A DNA stretch of 64,000 nucleotides, taken from assembly GCA_035582835.1 (NCBI GenBank), contig JAYKAV010000955.1, positions 683,696 to 747,695 of the forward strand, given 5' to 3'. Origin of the DNA: Phoebastria nigripes. Lineage: Eukaryota > Chordata > Aves > Procellariiformes > Diomedeidae. The notes under the pieces are model-generated. The model was not told the DNA's origin and did not search any database. It saw only the letters and a program-made list of their open reading frames with translations. The position numbers and the translations under genes are program-made. This document shows, in pieces, positions 13,201-24,690 of this stretch. The number at the start of each line of letters is the position of its first letter. The stretch's first letter is position 1.

Positions 13201-16200
13201 CAAATGTCAAAGGTCAACTAAAGGGGGAACAGGGAGAGGCAGCGGCTGCCAAAGTGGAACCAGCCCTGGTGTCCGCACTCCTTCCCCCAGGGGACACCCT
13301 GCGATGCTCTCCTGCAGCCGGAGGAGAGAGGAAACCTGCACCGGGCCCCCCAGCCAGCATTTGCTGTCTGGCATATGCTTCAGAGCGTGACTTGTTTTAC
13401 TCACCTCTTGCCCCATGGACTGATGGAGACTGGCTTTAGGGAAACATCTCGCACCTTCCTGGGCAGTCACACACATTTCCAGCACTTGCCCTGTCACATA
13501 ACTTCTTGTGTCTGTGGCTGTTATGACCTGGTTTTTTTAGTGGTCATTTAAAACTGCTTTCTTCCAAGTATTCTTATTTGGCGTCAGAATAAGGGTGAAA
13601 GATGAAGGCCAGAAATTGGTTTTGGGGTTATTCTCACTGTGGCTTCTCACTGAACTCAGCTGAACATCTCTCAATGAAATCTTTATTTAAACTTATTTAA
13701 AGATTCTGTGATCTGCCTTGGCAACATCTTATGAGAATGCCAGGAACAAGATAGAAACAATTAAGATCAACAGCCGTGCTGCAATTTCCATTTCCGTGCT
13801 GTAAGCATATGATATTTGCTCACTCCAGCCCTCCTGCCACGACACGTTGCACCTCTGGAGGTCCCTTCCAGCCCAAGTGAGGCTCTGATTTTATGGCTGC
13901 TCAAGCACAGGCTTTTATACATGGCTCTGCAGCTTGAACTGAGTTACACATAATGAGGGCATTTGTTAAACAGCATGTCCTTTTGAGGTATGTTGATGCT
14001 TCTAGATTTCTTTTTCATAGATGTTTCCTTGAATAAAATATGCCACAACCTTTATTCTAGTCACATAAAAGATTTATGCCTGTCTTTTTCTGAGATGAGT
14101 GAAGAGAGGCATTCTGTACGGGAAAAGGAGGAGCAAAGCTTAATATGTTTCCTCTTATGTATATTGAAATTAAATCTAAAAGGTATTTTGTATTTAATTT
14201 ATCACCATGTTACCTTCTAAATTATATGTGCACGGAAAATTTAAAGACCTCCTATGCCCCTCTTAGTGTCTTCCTTCCTTTCTTCCTGGAAACTAACATA
14301 TCTTGGGTATTTCCATTGCTTTTTCCCCAATATAAAGAAATAACTAATGTAACTTTAACTACATTTTTGGTGCCTCTTTTTCTTTATAAGGTTTACATCA
14401 ACTCTGGAGGGGAATTTTCCACAGGGATGCACTTCCACTGGAGGAAGCAGACTCCAGCAAATGCCTATTTCCTAAAAGAAAAGTTCACACATTTGTAGAT
14501 AAATAAGAAATTAGTCATGAGTAATTTGTTGGCCTCAGCCACCGTGGTACCTGGTGGGAGTGACGTGGGTGCGGGTGCCCCACGGCAGCTGCTGTCCTGC
14601 CAAACAGCCAGCCCCATAGCGTGCCAGAACTACACATCCCAGGAGGCAATGGGCTGACACTACACNTTCTTGGGTCATTTCAACAAATATAGACATTTTA
14701 ATTCAGAAGTTTGATTTCAGAAGCAAATGATGACATGCAAGTTATTCAACATATATGTTGAAAAATTCTGTTCAAAAACTTGTTCTTGTGGGAAAACTGT
14801 TCCAAATTTTTCTCCCTTCTAAAGAGTATTATAGGTGAGATCTCCGATGCATTTTCCAAACATTAGTCCTTCAGGGAATATTATTTATCTCAATGAAGAA
14901 AGGCAGTGACCTCCATGAAGAGCTGCTACCTGCATGCTGGACTGGAGTCCCCCAGGACCCCGTGACATCTTAGAGCAGAGAAGGGAACCTGCTGGCTCTG
15001 GCTGGCCCAGGCATCTCCCAAAGGTACAAATTTCCCTTGGAGGAAAGGACTCTGCAGAAAATATGCTCCACCCCCTCTTCACATACCTGTGCCTTCCTGC
15101 TTCCTCCTCTGAGCTGTGGGAGAGAGAACAAGGCCAGCCCCATGTCTGCATCCCACCATCACACAGCAATGGAAATGTTCCCAGAGTAAATACCAGCTTT
15201 TGCATAGCCACGAATTTCTAAACTCTCTGTACTGTGTGGGCTTCACTAGTTAATGAACCAGGTTACCAAAAAGAGAATACATTTTTTGAAGCCTGTTCTC
15301 AGAAAGGAATAGAAAGTAACACACAATTAATTGCAAGTCATAATAATTTAGATACTTAGGGATAATCAACCAAACAAACCGTACTGCAGATGCTATTCAA
15401 TAAACCAGACACTGAAGTAAATCAAGCAAACTGGAGCTGTTCATAAATAGAGAGTTGAAAAAATTAAAAATTAGGACAGTGTCACAGAGCAACTAGCTCT
15501 TTGCTAGCATTTGGTTGGAAATAAACATTTTTTATTCACAGCAGAGGGCAGTTCTCACTGTGCCAGCATTAAATAATAGTCTTTCCTCAGTGATCCCACC
15601 AAGAAAGAATTGATCTGCTGAGAACATTTTGCTTTGCAACGAAGCAGATTTGGAGTATGACTTTGAGGGCAGACTGAAGGAAAGTGAATATTCCCCATGA
15701 ATTTTCTGTGGAAACCCAACTTCAGAATTGACTGGATGTGCTCCTAAGCGTCCTAAGCCCACGTGTCTCCCTCAAAACGTGACCAAAACACACATGGTCT
15801 CATGCCCTTTGCTCAAAGACAAAACCTTGAAGTCCAAACCAGTATCTTCCCTCCATCGTCTGAAACCTCACTGACCCCTCTGGCTCCCTTTGCCTCCCCG
15901 GGGGGACTGAAACCCGCACCACCAGGGCCGTGGGCTTCCCTGTCCCCTCCCACGCCATCCCCATGCACCATGCTTTTCAGTTGCTCCTTTTGCATGGCTC
16001 AGCGTCCAGCGTCCCCGTGGCTCTGCCAGGGCCACCTCTGCCACCCAAACCTGTCCATCTGCATCTTACATAGCATTAAAAAATTCTCATTTTGCTAATT
16101 TCTTATAAAGTGCAGTTTTTAAAACTAATACAGAAAGAGGATGTAATAGCTATGCAAGTAACAGGAGCCACTGTGGAAGACACGGCACCAAATCCACGGG

Positions 16201-19200
16201 TTGAATTTCAAATAAAAAGAAAATGTGTGTGGCTCTGAGGGCTTTGGCCATGGGAAGGAACAAGAGCTGCTCCTCTGCTCACTTGCGCTGCCATCCCCAC
16301 AGTGGGGGAATAAAAAAGAAATTTTAAAAAAGCCTTCATTTTGTTTTAGGTCCTTTGTGCACAAATTTTGCAGGGTGACTCCCAGCCCTTGAAGGGGGAG
16401 CCATGCCGAGTAAGTGCTTCCCTTCTAGAAACTGTCATTTAAAATATTTCTAGTGTACCTCCCTTTGGTCATCACTCTTTCAGGCTGTTTACGCTCTCTT
16501 CAAACAGTAGCTGTTAGATACTCTGATCATCTTAAACACTACTTTTTTAGGCCTATTTTATGCTTTTATAGTGTAGGGAAAGAAGGTGGCTCCAACTAAT
16601 AAATCTACAGTACTTATACTGTGGCACATGGCATTGCCTGCGTTAGTCACTACTCTCCCACTGTTAATTCCTGAATATTCATTTTTTCTCTTTGGCTGCT
16701 ATCAAGAGAAGGGCTGAGTTTTTTCTAGGACTTCGGGACCTTTTTCTCACTTATGTAATGGCCACTTATTTAGGGGCCATTTTACATTTGCAACTTGTAT
16801 TTTGTCTCCCGCTCAGCTTCCATCCCTGCTGCACAGGTAGCACATGGCTACCTGCAACATCTGGGAGGATTACATGGGCCCCTGCGAGGTCTGGCACCTT
16901 ACTGCTATCAGAACCGTCAGTATGCAATTGTCTTTGGCATCACAAGTTCGGCTATTTGTTGAAAATTAAATCCTCCATTTTTCAATCCCACATTTGCCCT
17001 CACTAACTAGTAGGCTAAATGCCCTCTGGGTGTGAGATGATCAGGTGGTATTGAAGTCATGATGAGCTGATGTGTTCCAGGTGTGACATCCCCACTGTCT
17101 CTGCTCTACTTTTCATTCCTTTATCCTGTCCATTTTGCCAAAGGCCAGCTTTTGCTTTTATGATGAGACCCCCAGAGCTATATGTGATGCTCAGATAGAT
17201 GCTTTTCCTTTTCTCTCTGCATCCGCCCTTGTATGGGAAGATGATTTTATGGGGGTGGGAAATGTGGTGCTCATTAGCCTGTACCTTAGACAGATACAGT
17301 TAAATCGTCTCTTCCTCCCACTGCCTACAACCAATGTGACTTTATGTCTGTTTGCAGACACGTTATCACGGATGTCAAACTTTTTGCTAGCATTCTTTAC
17401 TTGCAGGGACTCAAAAAGCATGGGGACACGAGCTGCAGATGCTGCTGTTTTGTTCTGTGTGATGAGCTCCCTCGAGCCTCACGTGCCTCGCACCCAAGCA
17501 GGGCCTGGGAAGTCCACGGAGTTGCTCACAGGAGCAAAAGAAGCAGCAGGCAGCACCTGCAGCAAAGCATGCTGAAGTTAGTAAGAGTCTTTTAGGTCCC
17601 TGCCTTCATTTTTTGCCCTCTTTATCCTTTGCTCTTCAGTGCTTACAAACCTGGGAGGACACAGTGGTGATTTGCTCTTCCCCTCCCACACCTGCTTGGA
17701 GGAGGCTGCCACACNGGTGTGACGAAGTAGCCTGTCCATGTAGTGCTCTGCTCCGGGGCTGAGCACTCGGCTCTCAGTGCCCGTGCCTACCCACTGCAGC
17801 CTGGGCCAAGGGGCAGCCCCCCGGTGCAAGACGTTTCCACTGCATGCTTGTCTCTTAAAACTGAGGTGTAAAACACCTTGCTGGAAGCACAGGCAATTCC
17901 TTTTATTCTGATTACCAAAATGCTACCTGGAAAGGAGAAACTGGGAAGTACAGTAAAGAGGAGAGGCATAAATACTGNGGAGCATCCTTATATATTCACT
18001 CACTTACCTTGCACCTCTCTTTTCTATTATTCTGTAACCATCATATAAATAAAGGCATTTTTCCTTCCACAGCCATCCACATCTTTTACTTTATGTTGCA
18101 ATGGTCTTAGAAACCACTTGGGGGAACTTTTTCCATTGCAGTTAATTATAGATAAAGAAATTGTTTCGTCACAAATACCTACTGATCTGACTCAGCTGCT
18201 TTTATGAGCACTGAATATCATAGAAATCCAGCTGATTTCACTCAGAAATGTCAAATGCTTAGGACACTTGAAAATAAAGCACTCTTTAGATTCCATACTC
18301 TAAGAGTACAGTTTGGGAAAGTTTGGATCTGAGTGAGTTCCTAATTAAGCATCAAACTGGCACTGAAAGACTTTTTTTAAGTCTCAAACTGTATCCTGAC
18401 CTACAAAAATTGGGAAATGTTATTTAGTTGCTAAATAGGATTTTGTAGTGCTGTAAGATAACTATCGTGAACAGTTAGATTGATGCCATGCTAGAAATGG
18501 TTCAACATAAACCAGTGTAAATCTTGTAGGGCTTTTTTCTCCCTAAAAATCCTTCGTTTAAGATATTGTTTGTGCCCTCATAAGCAGAAGCTACGAGTGG
18601 AAGCCGGAATGAGCACCAAGAGCTTTCGTCAACAGCAAAGAGCTGCAGAACGGCGTTTCCCAGTCCCACCCAGGCGTGGCAGAGCCGCAGCAGCATCACC
18701 AGGTGGAGCTCTGCCCCTCTGTTCGCCTTGAAAATCCTCCCGTAAATGTAAGGCCATACGTCTTCCATATGCAAGGCCATACATTTTACAAAATCCGGGT
18801 TTTAAGGACTGTCCTTTGAATTTAATTTTGAATGCTCTATAACATTGTGTTGCTGTGCGGTGCTGTAGGGCCCGTGCACGGGGTGCGCAGCGAGCGGTAC
18901 GGGGCCCGCGAGAGGGAGAGTTTGCAGGGAGGCTCTTTTGGGAAGGGGGACTGGGGGAGGCTCACGTGTGGGAGGCACAGGGACACCTACGATGGGCACT
19001 GGGGGTTTGCATGTGGGTCTCCCTTTCCTTGAAGGAGCCACAGATTTCATTAGACACTTTCATTATCTGCAGCGGACGTTTTCAGCGGGCTGATCAGTGG
19101 TCCTGTCCCAGCACAGGCACAAGGCAGCCCCAGCCATGAGGGAGTCACCAGCACTGGTGGTTTCCTGGGGGTTGGGAGACACAGCACCACATCCAGACAG

Positions 19201-19791
19201 CTCCAAGAGAGGGGTCAAGGCCCCAGGGAAGGGCCCTGTGCCCTTCACACTTATAGCCCTGTGACTCTGCTGACTGCTCCGGTTTCACTGCTGAACCTGT
19301 TTCGAGCCCAGCCGCCAGGCACCGAGCACTGCCCCAACGCCTTTTGCCCATTAATCAGTTTTGCCCCTTGGATGCTCTCCTCTCTCGCCTGCCCTGCCGG
19401 TGTGTGCAGCCTTCTCCAGCCAGGCCGCCCAGAGCACTTCAGATACAAGGATGACAGCTTTTCTCATGCTGTGATTTTTCACAAAACACCAACACAGTAA
19501 TCCATATGCTTCTAAGAAAGGCAGAAATGAAAAATTACCCAGTATGGGGCCCAGTCACATCCCTTAATGCCTCAAACTACATCTAAACCCAGGAGTAGCT
19601 TTACTTAAAACAAATGGACTATTAAGGCCTTAATTTATGCATTTGAACAAATATCTAAATCCCTTTACCTGCGGCAAATCATGGAAACATCCATGTATGT
19701 TCCAGTGAAATCAATGGAGCTCAGGTCCACAGCTGAGGTTCAGCATGCGGCTGGTTGCTGTCCAGGACTGGGGCCAGCGAACACTGCCCTG
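10220..19791. other. Intergenic DNA, no gene recognised
   Basis: No exon of a known gene was found on either strand. The longest frame (17135-17575, plus) shows no family signature. There are GC-rich patches near 12740-12880 and 18860-18960, the latter with about eight CpGs in 60 bp. The possible regulatory motif pair at 14561-14653 is listed separately. Confidence 0.55.
14561..14653 (+). promoter_or_regulatory. Possible CRE plus ZNF143/THAP11-type motif
   Basis: TGACGT (14561-14566, CRE half-type core in gtgacgtggg) is followed by ACTACACATCCCAGGAGGC with atggg after it (14629-14653). The latter fits the long ZNF143 (SBS) consensus ACTACAnnTCCCAGnAkGC closely. The local DNA is GC-rich between AT-rich flanks. 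Such motif pairs are typical of housekeeping-type promoters, but no exon is seen nearby, so it could equally be a lone CTCF/ZNF143 loop site or chance. Confidence 0.35.
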
Positions 19792-19848
19792 TCCCCCTCC
19801 ACCTCGACCTCCACTTCCTCCTCCTCCTCCTCTTCCTCTTCCTCCTCA
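19792..19848. repeat. Polypyrimidine (CCT)n-rich tract
   Basis: The plus strand is almost pure C/T here, with an uninterrupted run of CTC/CCT triplets around 19815-19848. It lies about 155 bp before the polypurine pentamer array, so a pyrimidine tract and a purine tract on the same strand are close together. Confidence 0.85.
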
Positions 19849-20004
19849 CTCAGTGGGGCCAAGGGGAAATGCTCTGAGCAGAAGCACTTTTCTTTGTGAG
19901 GCTGTTGAATTCTGCGGCAGAGGCCCCAGTGTCAGTCCCTGGGGCCAGTGCCCAAAGTGCAAGTGGCTGGAAGAAACCAATGGACTGGTGTGAGAAAGAA
20001 AAGA

Positions 20005-20617
20005 GAGAAGAGAAGAGAAGAGAAGAGAAGAGAAGAGAAGAGAAGAGAAGAGAAGAGAAGAGAAGAGANNNNNNNNNNNNNNNNNNNNNNNNNNNNNNNN
20101 NNNNNNNNNNNNNNNNNNNNNNNNNNNNNNNNNNNNNNNNNNNNNNNNNNNNNNNNNNNNNNNNNNNNNNNNNNNNNNNNNNNNNNNNNNNNNNNNNNNN
20201 NNNNNNNNNNNNNNNNNNNNNNNNNNNNNNNNNNNNNNNNNNNNNNNNNNNNNNNNNNNNNNNNNNNNNNNNNNNNNNNNNNNNNNNNNNNNNNNNNNNN
20301 NNNNNNNNNNNNNNNNNNNNNNNNNNNNNNNNNNNNNNNNNNNNNNNNNNNNNNNNNNNNNNNNNNNNNNNNNNNNNNNNNNNNNNNNNNNNNNNNNNNN
20401 NNNNNNNNNNNNNNNNNNNNNNNNNNNNNNNNNNNNNNNNNNNNNNNNNNNNNNNNNNNNNNNNNNNNNNNNNNNNNNNNNNNNNNNNNNAGGGAAGGGA
20501 AGGGAAGGGAAGGGAAGGGAAGGGAAGGGAAGGGAAGGGAAGGGAAGGGAAGGGAAGGGAAGGGAAGGGAAAGGAAGGCAAGGCAAGGAAAGGCAAGGAA
20601 AGGAAAGAAAAAGAAGA
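20005..20617. repeat. Polypurine pentamer microsatellite with assembly gap
   Basis: On the plus strand the left part is (AGAAG)n (20005-20068). Then come 422 unresolved bases (20069-20490), then (AGGGA)n to about 20570, decaying into aaggaaggcaagg-type purines up to 20617. The two sides carry different pentamers, so the hidden part contains the change-over. Frames through this block encode only Glu/Lys/Arg or Leu/Phe/Ser/Pro repeats and are not genes. The true length is unknown. Confidence 0.95.
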
Positions 20618-23600
20618 GTTCTGCTGTTCCAAGATCCTGAGAACATCCTCAAAGGGCCTTGTCAGAGGAAGCCAGAGGGACCAGCAACGCTGAGGTCTGC
20701 TGCTCCCCACTGCTGCAACCCCCAAGGAAAGAACAGGGAAGCAAATGCATGAGAGGAGCAATAGTCCCAGAGGAATTTGTTAGAAGTATCTGCCGTAAGG
20801 TAACTCTCTAGCATTGAAAACAGGAGAGTAAATGCAACACATACATGCAAAGATAATTCCAGTATTTAGATTTCATTTTTCTTCCTAGTTAACCACCAGG
20901 AAGTCCTGATATGAACCTGCAGAAATCATCGCTCTCCTGGGAACTGTGTACCCACAGTGTAGCTGAGACCTTCATGGTGATGTGTAATTGATCCTGAAGC
21001 ACCTCATGGTGTCTGAGTGCTGCTGAATAATCTGGGGGTGTCATGTCAGCTTTTTAAAGGCAGGAGAGCATCCCTTTGGACTGTGATGAGAGTCTCTAAA
21101 CCACAGCCAACGATGGAAAAGAGACTGGCTAGCCCCCGGGTCACCCACTAACAACCACAAGCAGGGCAAAAGCTCCACAAAATGAGCAGGGAGGAGGCTG
21201 GGCATCAGCAAACAGACGTGTCCTTTAAGAGAAGGGAAGGTTAGAGAGCTAGGAGGAGGAGTATCTGTCACTTTGCTGCTATTTTGGCACTCTGCATCCA
21301 GAAGCCAAGCTGACCAAAAGCAATCAGGACAGGGATCTGATGGCCTAAACTGATACTACTGTGGAAAGTGGATTTCATCTATGCCTTCCGGCTGCCTAGC
21401 TCTGGGAGATGCCTACCTCCGAGAGAGGGACAAGCACATCATCACCACTGAATATTTGGCCCTCCAGCCTGCTGCTTTCCTTGCTGAAGCCATGGCAGCA
21501 CTCCTCCTCGGCACAGCCCACAACACAGGGCAGCACTCCCCAGGATGGAGGAGCGCCCCAAGACATGCCCTGACCCCCCATTTTAGCCACCTCCCAAATC
21601 ATGACCAGTGCTGATGGCCCTTTCTTCTGGCCTCTTCTTTTTTTTTTTTTTGGCATCACTGACTATTTAACATTCAGTTTCTCACCTCTACCCTTTCACA
21701 TGGTAGTTTAGACATGAATTACATCTAACAATGTTTTATCTATTTTTTTAGCTGCCATGTATTACCATGGGACCCATGCTTTTGGAGAATTGTGGGACAG
21801 ATACAATGCCATGGAAAGGTGGCTTTGAGTCCACAGGATACGTCCTCATGGGCCTAATAGCAGATGTGTTCCCAACTCCTCTGCAGAGAAAACCCAGTCT
21901 GATCTGGCCTGGTAGGGCAAAGGGTTTCTGGAACAATGCAGCTGATGATAGTTGTTGAAATGTTATCCACCAAGCTGAGAACAGAGAGAGTCTCAGGACA
22001 GGATGTGACAAACATGAGACCTGTGAGGANATTTGCTTTTTGAGATCACACAGAACACACAAAGCACTTGGTAGTCCAAGGTATGCATATAAATTGTTAT
22101 TTGTAAGGTTGTTTTTCAGTAATAAATATGATTTTGTGGTCTTTGGCAGATGATTGGATAAACCTCAGAGACTCAAAGCACAGCTGAGCTTATGCAGCTG
22201 CCGTTGATGGAAGGTTGTCATTGGGGTTTGCAGGAATTTGCACTATAAAGGCTTGGCTTTCACCAGACCATCAGGGGATTTCTCCCCAGCAAAAACAATA
22301 GATTGGCGTTTGGTATCTCCCTGGTATGACTTTACACAGTTAACAGGAATCAAAAGGTATTACCACGCGAGACGTCAGAGGCCCAGCGCTGCCTGACCAG
22401 CTCTCGCCAGGGCTCCGTTTTGCCCATCACCGATACATTGGGAGAACTGGCAAGAAACCCCTTAGCTTCTGGCTGGGACATCTTGGGAGACTGAGGATTT
22501 GTATCTCCCTTTAAAATGTTTGAGTCACAGCAAACAGTATATCTATTATGACAAATTTTTGAATAGAGATTGAAGTGATCATTTTTCTTCTTACTGTAGG
22601 AGTACACGTTTTTCTTTGCCTCCTAGTCTGGAGGCTTAGGGTTGCCTGGTTACTCTGACTCAGAAGCTCTGTGAGGTGTCTCTTGGTGAAGGAGCAGATA
22701 CAATTTGGCAATTAGAGAAGCTTGATTTGTCATCTAAATGTAGAAATCCTTAGGAAAAAATAACCGTTTGAAGAGCAGTTGTACAGAAACCGCAGTGAGA
22801 AAACTCTCAGAATGTGCATTGCTACTGAACGTTGCTGTTTTGCTTATTGTAGAGACATGAAGGTCATTAATAATGTATGCAATAATTAGGATTTTTTTTT
22901 TCAGTGTTCAATTAATAGAATCCTGTTCATACCATATATGAATTGCAAATGTGATCAGAAAAGCATTTTTGTTGAAGAATTTCCCCATGGACTAGCGCTA
23001 TAAAAAGACTCCATTCAGCCGGCAATCTATTCATCTCAGGCTGGAGTTAAAGGAACATGATGTATTCAGGTGAGGGCCACAGTACAGCCATCACAGCAAG
23101 CTAAAAAGTCTCTTACCTGCTTAAGTTTGGATGGGTGTACATATATATTTACATATATTATATGTGTGTGTATAAACGTGTGCAGATGTTCTTACGACTA
23201 TACATTTGTGCTGATTTGGGAAAACTGTGATTGCAGAAATGGTTTTATTTTGCAAAGTATTTCCTTTAGAACTGAAGCCATGCTGTTTTAACAGTTGCTT
23301 CGTAGATGCTCTTTAGTTGTTTGCATTTTGATGAATGGCAGCAAACACTTTAAGAACAAGGAGGGGCTTCTAATGGTCAGGAAGGTGGGGAATGTTTGTG
23401 GAAAAGTGAGATCTGTGGACTGACAATTTTGCTTGGAGGTCCAGGGTGCAGAAAGGCTAAGCCAGTCTAAACTCTAAAAGGTCAGAATTTGATTTAAGGA
23501 ACGTAATCTTCAAGAAAACAAGCCTTTTTCATGTAGGATATCCCCTTAGGCTTGCTTCATTCACCTAGCAATAAATGCAGAACAAACAGAATGACAAAAA

Positions 23601-24193
23601 AGTCCCATTTTGTAAATCTTGCCATGTTTTTAATCAAGTGTAGCCAACTCATTTTATATAGCCTAAGATTAAATTTTGGCTACCTAATGCTGTACCTAGT
23701 AGGGGTAGGGTAAATCTATGGCATTGTGATGGTTCCTTTATATCCTTGTGTTATGCCCACTACTGTAACCTACATCACCAAGGTCTGAATCATCATCTGT
23801 AACTTCTGCACCAGATGTGCTCTCATAGACTCACTTTGGATACTGCTCAGTTGCAACGGGCTATTGGCTTAAAGACCTCCATGCTGTTGGGATTTCTGAC
23901 TTCTCACAGTCTGCTTTTTTCAGCTCTTAAAATGCAATAGCTGTAAGAGAGAAACAGAAAGCAATAGGTGTTTCTCCTCTTGTAATTAAAAAATAGGGAT
24001 AACTCAGGAAGAACATACATCACCCAGGATTATTTTCAGTAGTATATAACTGGCTGTAACAATCAATAATTTTAAATGTGAAATGGTGAAACTCTTAGGT
24101 AGTCATGATATCACGAGATTCTTGCCAGAACTTCGCCAAAGAAAAATGGTGCCTCATTAATCTCGTACTTAAGATTTTTTTTTTTTTTACCAG
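20618..24193. other. Intergenic DNA, no gene recognised
   Basis: Mostly unique AT-rich sequence. A T14 run at 21638-21651 and a TA/TG tract at 23143-23185 are the only simple repeats of note. Confidence 0.55.
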
Positions 24194-24426
24194 AATCAAT
24201 TGCACAGTTAATGAAACAAAAAAATCAGGATAAATACCGGTTTTCAGCATGGCATAAGGTGAGCCTGATGGACGGAACAGTCACTACAGGAATGATACAT
24301 AATCTGCTTACTAATTACTGTGGGAAAAGTCCAGTAAAATTTGCAGCTAACTCATCCCCATCAAAATTTGCATTAAAATATGAGAAATGGAGAAGACTTC
24401 AGGAAGATTTACTACAGCAAAGCTGG
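24194..24426 (+). other. Candidate exon of unknown gene (unproven)
   Basis: A 233-bp open stretch lies between a good acceptor (T-run then accag, 24192-24193) and a good donor (CTGG|gtgagc, 24427). Its open frame begins SIAQLMKQKNQDKYRF and ends KWRRLQEDLLQQSW. The composition looks protein-like, but I recognise no family and no second exon with matching phase is visible. The frame continues past the donor to a stop at 24478-24480. A CpG-dense patch starts about 110 bp downstream. It may be a chance open frame; confidence is low. Confidence 0.2.
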
Positions 24427-24529
24427 GTGAGCAGTGAGGTGGGAGGTGGCATGCGGAGTGGTGCTGGCAGGAATAATTAGAGATAATGGCAGTCTAAATT
24501 AGTACCGCCAGTGAAAAAATAGCTACGTG

Positions 24530-24690
24530 GTTCAGACACCTGAGGCGGACGGTCGGTGACCTGTGGTAGCTCCTCTCCGGTGTGCTCCGAGCGGCACTCA
24601 GAGCTCCATGGCCTCTCAGGACTGGCAGGGCCCCGAGCTCGCCGTTGTCGGGTCGAACCACCACCCGCGCCCTCCCCATCGCTCAGCGCG
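24530..24690. other. Small CpG-dense patch
   Basis: About 160 bp with roughly fifteen CpG dinucleotides and high GC stands out from AT-rich surroundings. It could be an unmethylated regulatory element or a GC-rich insertion. No TATA box or promoter arrangement can be assigned. Confidence 0.5.

Noticed and set aside
17135..17575. 146-codon plus-strand frame
   Set aside because: No family signature or exon context; treated as chance.
19846..20761. Long open frames of 230-303 codons on both strands
   Set aside because: They consist mostly of N bases and pentamer microsatellite.
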